NCBI GenBank assembly: GCA_905182415.1 | Contig: CAJJBK010000057.1 | Location: 1-43,209, forward strand | Reading direction: 5' to 3' | DNA from: an uncultured Woeseiaceae bacterium | GTDB taxonomy: Bacteria; Pseudomonadota; Gammaproteobacteria; Steroidobacterales; Woeseiaceae | Length of the DNA: 43,209 bases | Shown here: one piece after another, positions 27,948 through 35,143 of the stretch | Layout: each line of letters starts with the position of its first letter | Position numbering within the stretch: the first letter of the stretch is position 1 | Notes under the pieces: model-generated | The model's database searches: none | What the model saw: the letters and a program-made list of their open reading frames with translations, nothing else | Told to the model about the DNA's origin: nothing | Made by a program: the position numbers and the translations under genes

Positions 27948-28541
27948 TTATCTAATTATGTGCCCAAGTTTTTTTAGAATTGAGCATACCCAGATCAATG
28001 GTAAACCCACGAGCGCTGATGGGTCGTTTGTTTTAATATGCTTAAAGAGTATGCTGCCGGCACATTCCACTTTGAAGCTTCCAGCACAGTCTAGAGGCTT
28101 GTCTTTTTTAAGATAAGCCTTTGCAAGTGAACGAGTGATTTCATCAAAATAGATTACAGTCTTATCTGTATGCTTAAAATATTGTTTAGTTCTTTGATCA
28201 AAGATTACAGAAGAGGTATAAAAACTGGCTCTATTATTCGAGTAACTCATTAATTGTGACATAGCATTTTCTTCGTTGAGTGGCTTGGTTAATATTCTGT
28301 TATTAATTTCACCAATTTGGTCAGCACAGATGATTACGGTGTCTTTTTGATTTTTAGATATAAAATCGGCTTTATTTAGCGCAATTTTTTGTGAACGCTT
28401 CCTCGCATCTAGTGATTTGTAATTATTTTCATCGATATTTGGCGATATAGCTTCAAATGTATCGAGTATCCTTCCTAATAATTGATTTCTGTATATGGAT
28501 GATGATCCTAGAATTATTTTTGATGAATTTTGTTTTTGCAA
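27948..28541 (-). CDS. yceF: Maf-like nucleotide pyrophosphatase (YceF type)
   Basis: Maf-type enzymes hydrolyse non-canonical or modified nucleoside triphosphates; the E. coli YceF subgroup prefers 7-methyl-GTP. The N-terminal IILGSSSIYRNQLLGRI (9-25), the acidic ICADQIGEI and the FKVECAGSILFKHIKTNDPSALVGLPL block mark the family. The length of 197 residues fits. The start is TTG 28541, behind GAGG with a 7-base gap. It is divergent from yceD, the same arrangement as E. coli yceF/yceD, which supports the subgroup. Confidence 0.92.
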   Translation of the reverse strand: MQKQNSSKIILGSSSIYRNQLLGRILDTFEAISPNIDENNYKSLDARKRSQKIALNKADFISKNQKDTVIICADQIGEINNRILTKPLNEENAMSQLMSYSNNRASFYTSSVIFDQRTKQYFKHTDKTVIYFDEITRSLAKAYLKKDKPLDCAGSFKVECAGSILFKHIKTNDPSALVGLPLIWVCSILKKLGHIIR

Positions 28542-28584
28542 GAGACTGCCTCAAGAGGTTAATAGTTATTATTAATGATTTTAT

Positions 28585-28606
28585 AACTATAAATATATTT
28601 ATAGTT
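28585..28606. promoter_or_regulatory. perfect 22-bp palindrome between maf and yceD
   Basis: The half-site AACTATAAATA (28585-28595) is followed immediately by its exact reverse complement (28596-28606). A -10-like GATAAT lies at 28613-28618, so the palindrome would cover the -35 region of a yceD-operon promoter. An operator for a dimeric regulator is possible but unproven. Confidence 0.4.
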
Positions 28607-28682
28607 CATTGGGATAATTTTTTCATATAGAATTCATCTATCTGTTTTTTTAAATTTTATTAAAGTGATTTATTTAAATCTT

Positions 28683-29240
28683 ATGAGTAACCCTCTCTCA
28701 AGTATTGTTTCAATAACTAAGCCGATTAGTGGTGTTTATAGTGTTGATTTTCAATGCAAAATAAAAGAGTTTGAAAAATTATCTCAGGTTATAGCTAGCG
28801 ATTTAGAGCATCTTGAAAATCCTGAAGATGATGATATGTGGTTGAATCAATTGATCGATATCAAGCTGCAAGTTAAAAATGTCAATTTGGGTATTAGTAT
28901 GCCTCATGTTTCCGGCGAAGTAAGAACTTCATTTTTTCTAGCATGTCAGAATTGCCTGCAAACGATTATAAAGAAAATTGAGTTACCAATAAATTTAATT
29001 TTATGTGACCGTGATCGAGAAGATGACAGTAATAATAAATATGATTACTGGGAAATACTTGGCGATAGCATTAGTATGCACAATTTAATTGAGGAAATTT
29101 TGATTCTGTCGGTACCTTTGTATACAAAACATGAGGCAGAGAAAGAATGCCTTGTTTTTTCAGAAACTGAAGTAACTGATGGAGAGACCTTGCACTCACC
29201 ATTTTCTGACTTGAAAAATCAATTAAATAATAAAAAATAA
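28683..29240 (+). CDS. yceD: YceD/DUF177 family protein
   Basis: This 185-residue protein belongs to the DUF177 family, encoded next to rpmF across bacteria and implicated in 23S rRNA accumulation and ribosome biogenesis in plants and bacteria. It shows the conserved ISGVYSVDF near the start, the CxxC of ACQNCLQTI (about 85-93), and the acidic MHNLIEEILILSVPLYTKHE block. I chose ATG 28683. A GTG at 28665 would add six residues, and neither start has a clear ribosome site. It leads the yceD-rpmF-plsX-fabH operon. Confidence 0.9.
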   Translation: MSNPLSSIVSITKPISGVYSVDFQCKIKEFEKLSQVIASDLEHLENPEDDDMWLNQLIDIKLQVKNVNLGISMPHVSGEVRTSFFLACQNCLQTIIKKIELPINLILCDRDREDDSNNKYDYWEILGDSISMHNLIEEILILSVPLYTKHEAEKECLVFSETEVTDGETLHSPFSDLKNQLNNKK

Positions 29241-29246
29241 ATTAGG

Positions 29247-29252
29247 TATAAT
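29247..29252 (+). promoter_or_regulatory. consensus -10 upstream of rpmF
   Basis: A perfect TATAAT lies 71 bases before the rpmF start, just after the yceD stop. The best -35 at 18-base spacing (TTAAAT, 29223-29228) is weak. An internal promoter for rpmF-plsX-fabH is plausible. Confidence 0.4.
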
Positions 29253-29265
29253 AAACAAAAGACTT

Positions 29266-29297
29266 ATTTAGTATTGAGTTGTAAATCGATACTAAAT
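29266..29297 (+). promoter_or_regulatory. rpmF leader hairpin
   Basis: A 12-bp stem (29266-29277 with 29286-29297, one G-U pair) closes an 8-base loop. It ends seven bases before the GGAG ribosome site (29305-29308) of rpmF. Position and stability suggest a translational or RNA-stability role; no known riboswitch pattern is recognised. Confidence 0.5.
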
Positions 29298-29317
29298 TAT
29301 ATATGGAGATAAAAATC

Positions 29318-29509
29318 ATGGCCGTTCAGAAAAGTAGAAAAACTCCCTCACGAAGGAACATGCGTCGTTCGCATCATAGTTTAACCGCACCTTCCTTATC
29401 TGTTGATCCAACTTCAGGTGAAACTCACTTAAGACACAGAGTGACAACTGATGGTTTCTACAAGGGCAAGCAAGTTATTGAGCCTAAAGATATTGAGACA
29501 GAAGAATAA
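29318..29509 (+). CDS. rpmF: 50S ribosomal protein L32
   Basis: The 63-residue protein starts [20 protein letters not shown] and continues with [20 protein letters not shown], the classic L32 pattern. The form lacks zinc cysteines, as in E. coli. The start is ATG 29318, nine bases after GGAG; an upstream in-frame ATG at 29303 lies before the ribosome site and is unlikely. It is the second gene of the yceD-rpmF-plsX-fabH operon, which links ribosome synthesis with lipid synthesis. Confidence 0.98.
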   Translation: MAVQKSRKTPSRRNMRRSHHSLTAPSLSVDPTSGETHLRHRVTTDGFYKGKQVIEPKDIETEE

Positions 29510-29556
29510 ATACTCAATAGTGCTTTTAGGTAAGGCAAAATTCAAATAATTCAGAT

Positions 29557-30579
29557 ATGAATTCATCCAGGCAATCAGACTACGTAATCTCACTTGATGC
29601 AATGAGTGGGGATAATGGTCCAAAAGTTGTTGTGCGTGCAGCTAAATTGAGCCTCAGTAAAAATCCTAACCTCAGAATTATGCTGATAGGTAAAGAAACT
29701 ATTCTCATTAGCTTGGTGGCTAAAATTATAGGTATTGATGAGCGGGTTTCAATTCATGATGCCACTGAAGTCGTAAGTATGTCCGAATCACCAACGGAAG
29801 CGGTGAGAAAGAAAAAAAACTCTTCTATGCGAGTAGCCATCGATAAAGTTAAAGATGGAAGTGCTCATGCATGCGTAAGTGCTGGAAATACTGGGGCGTT
29901 AATGGCGATAGCTAAGTTTGTACTGAAAATGCTTCCAGGAATAAATCGTCCCGCAATTATGGCTGAATTACCCGTCGCCGGTGGAACTGTTCATATGCTT
30001 GATTTAGGTGCAAATACATCAAGTGATCCAGAGCAATTATTTCAATTCGCACTGATGGGCTCAATTGTAGCGGGAGATATTTGTGACCTTGAAAATCCAA
30101 GGGTTTCATTACTTAATATTGGTGTCGAGGACTCTAAAGGTAATGATAACGTTAAAAATGCAGCTAGTTTGTTAGTACAGAGTGGCTTGAACTATATCGG
30201 CTTTATTGAAGGTAATGAGATCTTTTCTGGCAAGACTGATGTAGTGGTCACTGATGGATTTACGGGTAATGTTGCATTAAAAACAATCGAAGGCACAGTG
30301 GGGTTCGTTATTAGCTCTTTACGTGATGCATTTTCGAAAAATATATTTACAAAATTTCAAGCTTTATTGTCAAGTTCTGTTTTGTCAAAACTTAGAAAGA
30401 GAATGGATTCAAGAAAATACAATGGCGCATCATTGGTGGGATTGAATGGTATAGTGATAAAGAGTCATGGAAGTGCTGATGCCTATTCTTTTCATTGTGC
30501 AATTGAGACGGCTTTAATTGAAGTAAAAAATCAGGTGCCAGACCAAATTAGAAAATTACTGGAGCGAGAATCAGGATGA
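29557..30579 (+). CDS. plsX: phosphate acyltransferase PlsX
   Basis: PlsX converts acyl-ACP and phosphate to acyl-phosphate, the acyl donor for PlsY in phospholipid synthesis, and sits peripherally on the membrane. Diagnostic blocks are SLDAMSGDNGPKVVVRAA (13-30), CVSAGNTGALMAIAKFVL, MLDLGANTSSDPEQLFQFA and VVTDGFTGNVALKTIEGT. At 340 residues it has the normal length. Its last four bases overlap the fabH start (ATGA), showing translational coupling. Confidence 0.97.
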   Translation: MNSSRQSDYVISLDAMSGDNGPKVVVRAAKLSLSKNPNLRIMLIGKETILISLVAKIIGIDERVSIHDATEVVSMSESPTEAVRKKKNSSMRVAIDKVKDGSAHACVSAGNTGALMAIAKFVLKMLPGINRPAIMAELPVAGGTVHMLDLGANTSSDPEQLFQFALMGSIVAGDICDLENPRVSLLNIGVEDSKGNDNVKNAASLLVQSGLNYIGFIEGNEIFSGKTDVVVTDGFTGNVALKTIEGTVGFVISSLRDAFSKNIFTKFQALLSSSVLSKLRKRMDSRKYNGASLVGLNGIVIKSHGSADAYSFHCAIETALIEVKNQVPDQIRKLLERESG

Positions 30580-31544
30580 TTTATTCTAGGATAGAAGGAA
30601 CTGGCCGTTATTTGCCATCTAAAGTGATGACAAATTTTGATCTAGAAAAAATAGTTGATACTAGCGACGAATGGATTAGAACAAGAACTGGTGTTGAAAG
30701 AAGGCATATTGCTGCGGATGATCAAGCCACATCGGATATAGGTTTTGAAGCAGCCAAAGAAGCCATAAAAAATGCGGGTATTGATAAGGAAGACATAGAT
30801 CTTATTGTGGTTGGTACCACGACCCCAGATTATGTTTTTCCTAATGTCGGAACTTTAATTCAAGATCGACTCGGTATTCATGGTTGCCCGGCGTTCAGTG
30901 TCGAGGCGGCATGCTCTGGATTCGTCTATGCATTGTCTGTAGCAGATAAGTTCATTAAGACAGGAGGAGCTAAATGCGCCTTAGTCATTGGGGCAGAGGT
31001 AATGACAAGATTGATTGATTGGGGCGATCGAAATACTTGTGTGTTATTTGGGGATGGTGCAGGTGCTGTAATTTTAAAACCTTCAAGTGAGGCAGGGATA
31101 TTGGATTGTAACTTAGGCGCTGATGGTAAATATAAAGATTTATTATTATATCCGGCAGGTCCATCAAAGAATTTTCATAAAATGGGAACCGGTGAAATTG
31201 GTCTTGAAATGAGTGGAAATGATGTATTCAGGGTAGCGGTAAAAACACTAGGTAATGTTGCCGAAGAAGCTCTAATTGCGAATAATATAGATAAGCAGGA
31301 ATTAGACTGGTTGGTACCCCATCAAGCAAATTTAAGAATAATACAAGCCACTGCAAAACGACTAGATTTGCCAATTGAAAAAGTTATTCTCACGGTTCAA
31401 GATCATGGGAATACTTCATCAGCTTCAATCCCTATGGCGCTTGATGTGGGCATTCGAGATGGTCGAATTCAACGTGGTCAATTGATTTTAATGGAGGCAT
31501 TTGGCGGTGGATTTACCTGGGGAACCGTTTTAATGCGTTATTGA
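30576..31544 (+). CDS. fabH: 3-oxoacyl-ACP synthase III
   Basis: FabH starts fatty acid synthesis by condensing acetyl-CoA with malonyl-ACP. The Cys-His-Asn triad is visible: C113 in AACSGFVYAL, H249 in PHQANLRI and N279 in DHGNTSSASIP. The 322-residue length is typical. It overlaps plsX by four bases. The usual next gene, fabD, is absent; an L,D-transpeptidase gene follows 13 bp downstream instead. Confidence 0.97.
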   Translation: MIYSRIEGTGRYLPSKVMTNFDLEKIVDTSDEWIRTRTGVERRHIAADDQATSDIGFEAAKEAIKNAGIDKEDIDLIVVGTTTPDYVFPNVGTLIQDRLGIHGCPAFSVEAACSGFVYALSVADKFIKTGGAKCALVIGAEVMTRLIDWGDRNTCVLFGDGAGAVILKPSSEAGILDCNLGADGKYKDLLLYPAGPSKNFHKMGTGEIGLEMSGNDVFRVAVKTLGNVAEEALIANNIDKQELDWLVPHQANLRIIQATAKRLDLPIEKVILTVQDHGNTSSASIPMALDVGIRDGRIQRGQLILMEAFGGGFTWGTVLMRY

Positions 31545-31557
31545 CAGTAAGACTTTA

Positions 31558-32538
31558 ATGTCAAAAGATAAAAAACATAAAAATTCAACGTATTGTTTGC
31601 TGCTATGTTTGTTTGTATTTAATCTTTCGGATGCTGAAATTTATGAACTACCTCATAACGACAATAATATTATTGGTAATATCTCTGAAGTAATTGCATC
31701 CCATGAAGACACATTACTTGATATCGCTCAACGTCATGGACTGGGTTTCGAAGAAATTAAGCGCGCCAACCCAAATATAGACCTATGGATTCCTGGGGAA
31801 GGCACGAAAGTTATATTACCAAAAAAATTTATATTACCCGATGCACCAAGAAGTGGTTTGGTATTAAATATAGCTGAATATAGGATGTATTATTATCCAG
31901 AGACGGTCAGAGGTCAGCCAGAGATAGTGATCACTTACCCTATGAGTATTGGTCGTGTTGATTGGGAGACACCCCTAGGGAAAACAAAAGTAATCTCTAA
32001 GAAAGAGAATCCATCTTGGTATCCTCCTGCTTCTATTAGAGCAGAGAGAGCGATGGAAGGAGAGTTCTTGCCTAATATAATACCGCCCGGACCTGATAAT
32101 CCATTAGGAGATTTTGCTATACGTCTAGATATTCCTGGGTATTTGATTCATGGCACAAATAAACCTAATGGAATTGGAATGCGAGTTACCCATGGTTGCA
32201 TCAGAATGCTTCCTCAAAATATTGAAGAACTTTATTCAATGATGTCATTAAATGATGATGTCTATATAGTTAATCAGCCCATTAAACTAGGCTGGAATTC
32301 TGATGAATTATTTATAGAGGCTCATGAGTTTCTATTAGACAATTCAATTGATTATGAGTTACATGATAGAAGCATGAGCCAAAAAAAAGCTAAGAGCTTA
32401 AGCTACATCTTTTCAGAGCTGACTGAACGTTATATAAAAATTACCGATAAGAAGAAAGCAAAATTAGACTGGAGGGTAGCAGAGCTGGCCTCGATTCGTG
32501 CTGACGGAATACCGATTTTTGTAGGTGCTAAAAATTAA
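31558..32538 (+). CDS. L,D-transpeptidase (ErfK/YbiS type) with LysM domain
   Basis: This periplasmic YkuD-fold enzyme either attaches Lpp-type lipoproteins to peptidoglycan or forms 3-3 crosslinks. A signal peptide spans about residues 1-26 (cleavage near SDA-E). A LysM-like segment is at about 43-89. The YkuD domain (about 98-235) has H198 and the catalytic motif THGCIRM with H212, C214 and R216. At 326 residues it is close to E. coli ErfK and YbiS. It follows fabH closely and converges on two Lpp-like lipoprotein genes ending in lysine, which supports a role in lipoprotein anchoring. Confidence 0.92.
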   Translation: MSKDKKHKNSTYCLLLCLFVFNLSDAEIYELPHNDNNIIGNISEVIASHEDTLLDIAQRHGLGFEEIKRANPNIDLWIPGEGTKVILPKKFILPDAPRSGLVLNIAEYRMYYYPETVRGQPEIVITYPMSIGRVDWETPLGKTKVISKKENPSWYPPASIRAERAMEGEFLPNIIPPGPDNPLGDFAIRLDIPGYLIHGTNKPNGIGMRVTHGCIRMLPQNIEELYSMMSLNDDVYIVNQPIKLGWNSDELFIEAHEFLLDNSIDYELHDRSMSQKKAKSLSYIFSELTERYIKITDKKKAKLDWRVAELASIRADGIPIFVGAKN

Positions 32539-32577
32539 AACTATAGGCTTTGAAATTTGTAGAAGTGAGCAGACTCT

Positions 32578-32841
32578 TTATTTTTCTTGAGCTTTTTGAA
32601 ACATCCTTTCCATGCGCTCCACAATTTCGTTATAGTCATAATTAATATTCTTTACAGAATTTTGTGCAGCTTCAGCAATCATTTCTGCATTTTCAGCGCG
32701 TGTATTAGCAGCTTCAGCTTCATTTAAAGCATGATTGGCTGTCGCCTGAGCATCATCAACCATTTCTTGGCTGACGACCGCGCAGCCGGAAAGAAAGATG
32801 ATTGCAAGACATATACAGAGTTTTATATTTTGCGTGAACAT
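32578..32841 (-). CDS. Lpp/OprI-like outer-membrane lipoprotein, copy B
   Basis: This 87-residue lipoprotein has lipobox LSGC (C20), leaving a 68-residue mature chain that is one long Ala/Glu-rich helix with coiled-coil spacing. It ends in RMERMFQKAQEK. The size, lipobox, Ala-rich helix and terminal lysine resemble E. coli Lpp and Pseudomonas OprI, whose terminal lysine is joined to peptidoglycan by an L,D-transpeptidase. It is a clear duplicate of the neighbouring copy: the signal peptides and last 12 residues are nearly identical. A good ribosome site (GAGGGA) lies upstream. Its stop is 39 bp from the L,D-transpeptidase gene. Confidence 0.85.
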   Translation of the reverse strand: MFTQNIKLCICLAIIFLSGCAVVSQEMVDDAQATANHALNEAEAANTRAENAEMIAEAAQNSVKNINYDYNEIVERMERMFQKAQEK

Positions 32842-32886
32842 TTATTAGTTTCCCTCTATGGTTTTCTTAGTAACTAAAATAGACCA

Positions 32887-33147
32887 TTATTTTTCTTGAG
32901 CTTTTTGAAACATTCTTTCCATACGTTCCATTATTCCATTGTATTCATCATTTGCGTCTTTCGCAGCTTTTTTTGCTGCTTCAGCAGCCATTTCAGCATT
33001 TTCAGCACGTATATTAGCAGTTTCAGCTGCAATTAATGCACGATTTGCAGTTGCTTGCGCTCTATCAGCCATTTCTTGACTTGGCATGCAGCCGGAGAGT
33101 GAGATGATTAAAAATAACGTGAAAAGTTTTATATTTTTTGTGAACAT
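32887..33147 (-). CDS. Lpp/OprI-like outer-membrane lipoprotein, copy A
   Basis: This 86-residue lipoprotein has lipobox SLSGC (C20). The 67-residue mature chain carries many closely spaced Ala residues (AQATANRALIAAETANIRAE) and ends in RMERMFQKAQEK with a terminal lysine. It matches copy B in its first 11 residues apart from one, and in its last 12 residues exactly. The residues differ most in the centre. Ribosome site AAAGG lies about 10 bases before the ATG. It is divergent from lexA. Structural attachment of outer membrane to peptidoglycan is inferred from its resemblance to Lpp/OprI. Confidence 0.85.
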   Translation of the reverse strand: MFTKNIKLFTLFLIISLSGCMPSQEMADRAQATANRALIAAETANIRAENAEMAAEAAKKAAKDANDEYNGIMERMERMFQKAQEK

Positions 33148-33232
33148 TTTTATCAGCGCCTTTTATTTTTTTTGTATCTAGAAACATATCATTTATAACT
33201 TAATATTTATATTAAATAACTTAAAAATTTTA

Positions 33233-33285
33233 TTTACAAAAATATTATACTGTATATAATTACAGTACTGTATAAAAGGACAGTA
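33233..33285 (+). promoter_or_regulatory. lexA promoter with two LexA (SOS) boxes
   Basis: Two perfect CTGT-N8-ACAG boxes lie at 33250-33265 and 33268-33283; each is flanked by TA, and the flanks share 33266-33267. A consensus -10 TATAAT (33255-33260) lies inside the first box, with TTTACA (33233-33238) as -35 at 16-base spacing. The second box overlaps the AAAGGA ribosome site (33275-33280). LexA would therefore block both polymerase binding and early elongation at its own gene. Confidence 0.93.
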
Positions 33286-33291
33286 AATATT

Positions 33292-33909
33292 ATGAAGCAA
33301 TTAACACCTCGTCAACATCAAATATTAGAAATGATTAGAGACTTTATATCCGAGTATGGGATACCACCAACACGGATGGAAATTGCAAATGATTTAGGGT
33401 TTAAATCTGCAAATGCAGCCGAAGAGCATTTAAGGTCTTTGCAAAAAAAAGGAGTAATAGAACTATTACCCGGATCATCAAGGGGAATCAGATTAAAAGA
33501 CTCACTAAGAGAACAGATCGGATTGCCATTGGTTGGCAGAGTTGCGGCAGGTAATCCAATACTAGCCGAGGAAAATATTGAAGCTCATTATAAAATTGAT
33601 CCTAAGATATTTCATCCAAAGCCACATTATCTCCTCAGAGTAGAGGGTATGAGTATGATGGATATAGGAATCTTTGATAATGACTTAGTTGCCGTTCATA
33701 GAACCTCTGAGATTAGAAGTAGGCAAGTAGTTGTTGCAAGAATCAATGATGAGGTAACTGTAAAGCGATACAGTCAAAAAGGCTCTGTTGTTTGGTTGCA
33801 TCCTGAAAATAAAGATTTTTCACCGATAAAAGTCGATTTAGCAACGCAAGAAATGGTAATTGAAGGAGTCGTTGTCGGCGTTATACGTGGTGATATGTCT
33901 ATTCACTAA
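33292..33909 (+). CDS. lexA: SOS repressor LexA
   Basis: LexA represses SOS genes until RecA filaments trigger its self-cleavage. The N-terminal winged-helix domain (about 1-70) begins [19 protein letters not shown] and has the recognition region [11 protein letters not shown]. The cleavage site is A86-G87 in GRVAAGNP. The Ser-Lys dyad is S121 in [10 protein letters not shown] and K158 in VTVKRY, all with the same spacing as E. coli. At 205 residues it has the standard length. The tandem operator shows autoregulation. Its stop codon overlaps that of gspF on the opposite strand. Confidence 0.98.
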   Translation: MKQLTPRQHQILEMIRDFISEYGIPPTRMEIANDLGFKSANAAEEHLRSLQKKGVIELLPGSSRGIRLKDSLREQIGLPLVGRVAAGNPILAEENIEAHYKIDPKIFHPKPHYLLRVEGMSMMDIGIFDNDLVAVHRTSEIRSRQVVVARINDEVTVKRYSQKGSVVWLHPENKDFSPIKVDLATQEMVIEGVVVGVIRGDMSIH

Positions 33910-35120
33910 GTAATTAAATTATTTATCTCAAATATTGGCAAAAGAATTGCCAGAACAATTAAAAGTACCACTGACGCCATGATAATGACTGTCATAGGTT
34001 GCATTATACCAAGAAGTGTTGAGATGGTATTTTCAACCTCTTGTTCTTGATTGGCGGTTGCTCTATCAAGCATTTCCTCTAAACGTCCACTATTCTCTCC
34101 ACTGCCTATCATGTGAATCATCATTGGAGGGAATAAGCGACTTTGAGATAATGATTTGCTAATAGATTCGCCTTCACTAACTTGGATTGCAGTCTTTTCG
34201 ATAGCTTTTTTCATAGGTAAATTTGTTACCACATTAGATGATATTCTAAGTGACTCAAGAATTGGAACCCCGCTACTCGCTAGAATACTTAATGTTTGCA
34301 AAAAGCGGGCACTATTCATGTTTTTAATGAGCTGTCCAAATATTGGTATTCTCAGGAGTATGTCATGATATTTATTTTTAGTTTCCTCGTTTTTTATTAA
34401 ATTGCGACATAGAAATACCAGCATGACGGCAAATATAATAATATAAAGCCAGTTATCTAATAAAAAATCACTCGAAGTGATCATGATTCTTGTGAGTAAT
34501 GGAAGTTGTTGGTCGAAATTTTCAAATATATACACTACCTTTGGAACGACATAGGCAAGCATAAAAGCGATTACCAAAAGTGCTGTTATTACAAGGGCAG
34601 AAGGGTAGATGAGTGCATTTTTAATTTGCTGCTGAAGTTTTTGTCGTGACTCAGTAAAATCAGCTAATTTTTCAAGAATAAGGCTCAAGTTGCCCGATTT
34701 TTCTCCGGCAGCAATAGTTGTAGTGTAAATCAAAGGAAATGACTTTGGGAAATCACAGAAACTATCAGAAAGTGTATAGCCTTCCATTATCTTAGAATGA
34801 ATTGTGAGAATAATATTTTTTATGTGTTGTTTGTCATTCTGATCATTTATTGCAATTAAGGCTTCATCTATGGGTATTCCGGATTTTATAAGTGTTGCCA
34901 ACTGTCTGGTGAAATAAGTTAAGTCACTATTTGATAACGAATTTTGCTTAAAATTAATTCTTATCTTATCTTCACTCTCTTTTTTTATTTCCTTAATTGA
35001 TAAGGGCAGTAAATTTTTTTCCCTAAGAATTGAACGAACATGTTTATCAGTATCTCCCTCGATTGAGCCCGTGATTTCATTTCCTTGTTTATCTATTGCG
35101 GTATAATTGAATGCTGGCAT
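33906..35120 (-). CDS. gspF: type II secretion inner-membrane protein GspF
   Basis: This is the polytopic platform protein of the T2SS. It begins [23 protein letters not shown], followed by two repeated GspF cytoplasmic domains (about 70-190 and 270-395). Each has the [22 protein letters not shown] or [19 protein letters not shown] type motif, with membrane segments near 170-190, 220-240 and 370-395. At 404 residues it has the standard length. It is the last gene of the gspC-D-E-F run. The usual pseudopilin genes gspG onward do not follow. A PilC-type homologue is excluded mainly by context. Confidence 0.95.
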   Translation of the reverse strand: MPAFNYTAIDKQGNEITGSIEGDTDKHVRSILREKNLLPLSIKEIKKESEDKIRINFKQNSLSNSDLTYFTRQLATLIKSGIPIDEALIAINDQNDKQHIKNIILTIHSKIMEGYTLSDSFCDFPKSFPLIYTTTIAAGEKSGNLSLILEKLADFTESRQKLQQQIKNALIYPSALVITALLVIAFMLAYVVPKVVYIFENFDQQLPLLTRIMITSSDFLLDNWLYIIIFAVMLVFLCRNLIKNEETKNKYHDILLRIPIFGQLIKNMNSARFLQTLSILASSGVPILESLRISSNVVTNLPMKKAIEKTAIQVSEGESISKSLSQSRLFPPMMIHMIGSGENSGRLEEMLDRATANQEQEVENTISTLLGIMQPMTVIIMASVVLLIVLAILLPIFEINNLIT

Positions 35121-35143
35121 GATATTTTACAAATAATAATTCA

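Noticed and set aside
29303-29317. Five-residue N-terminal extension of L32 from ATG 29303
   Set aside because: That ATG precedes the GGAG ribosome site, and L32 proteins begin at MAVQ.
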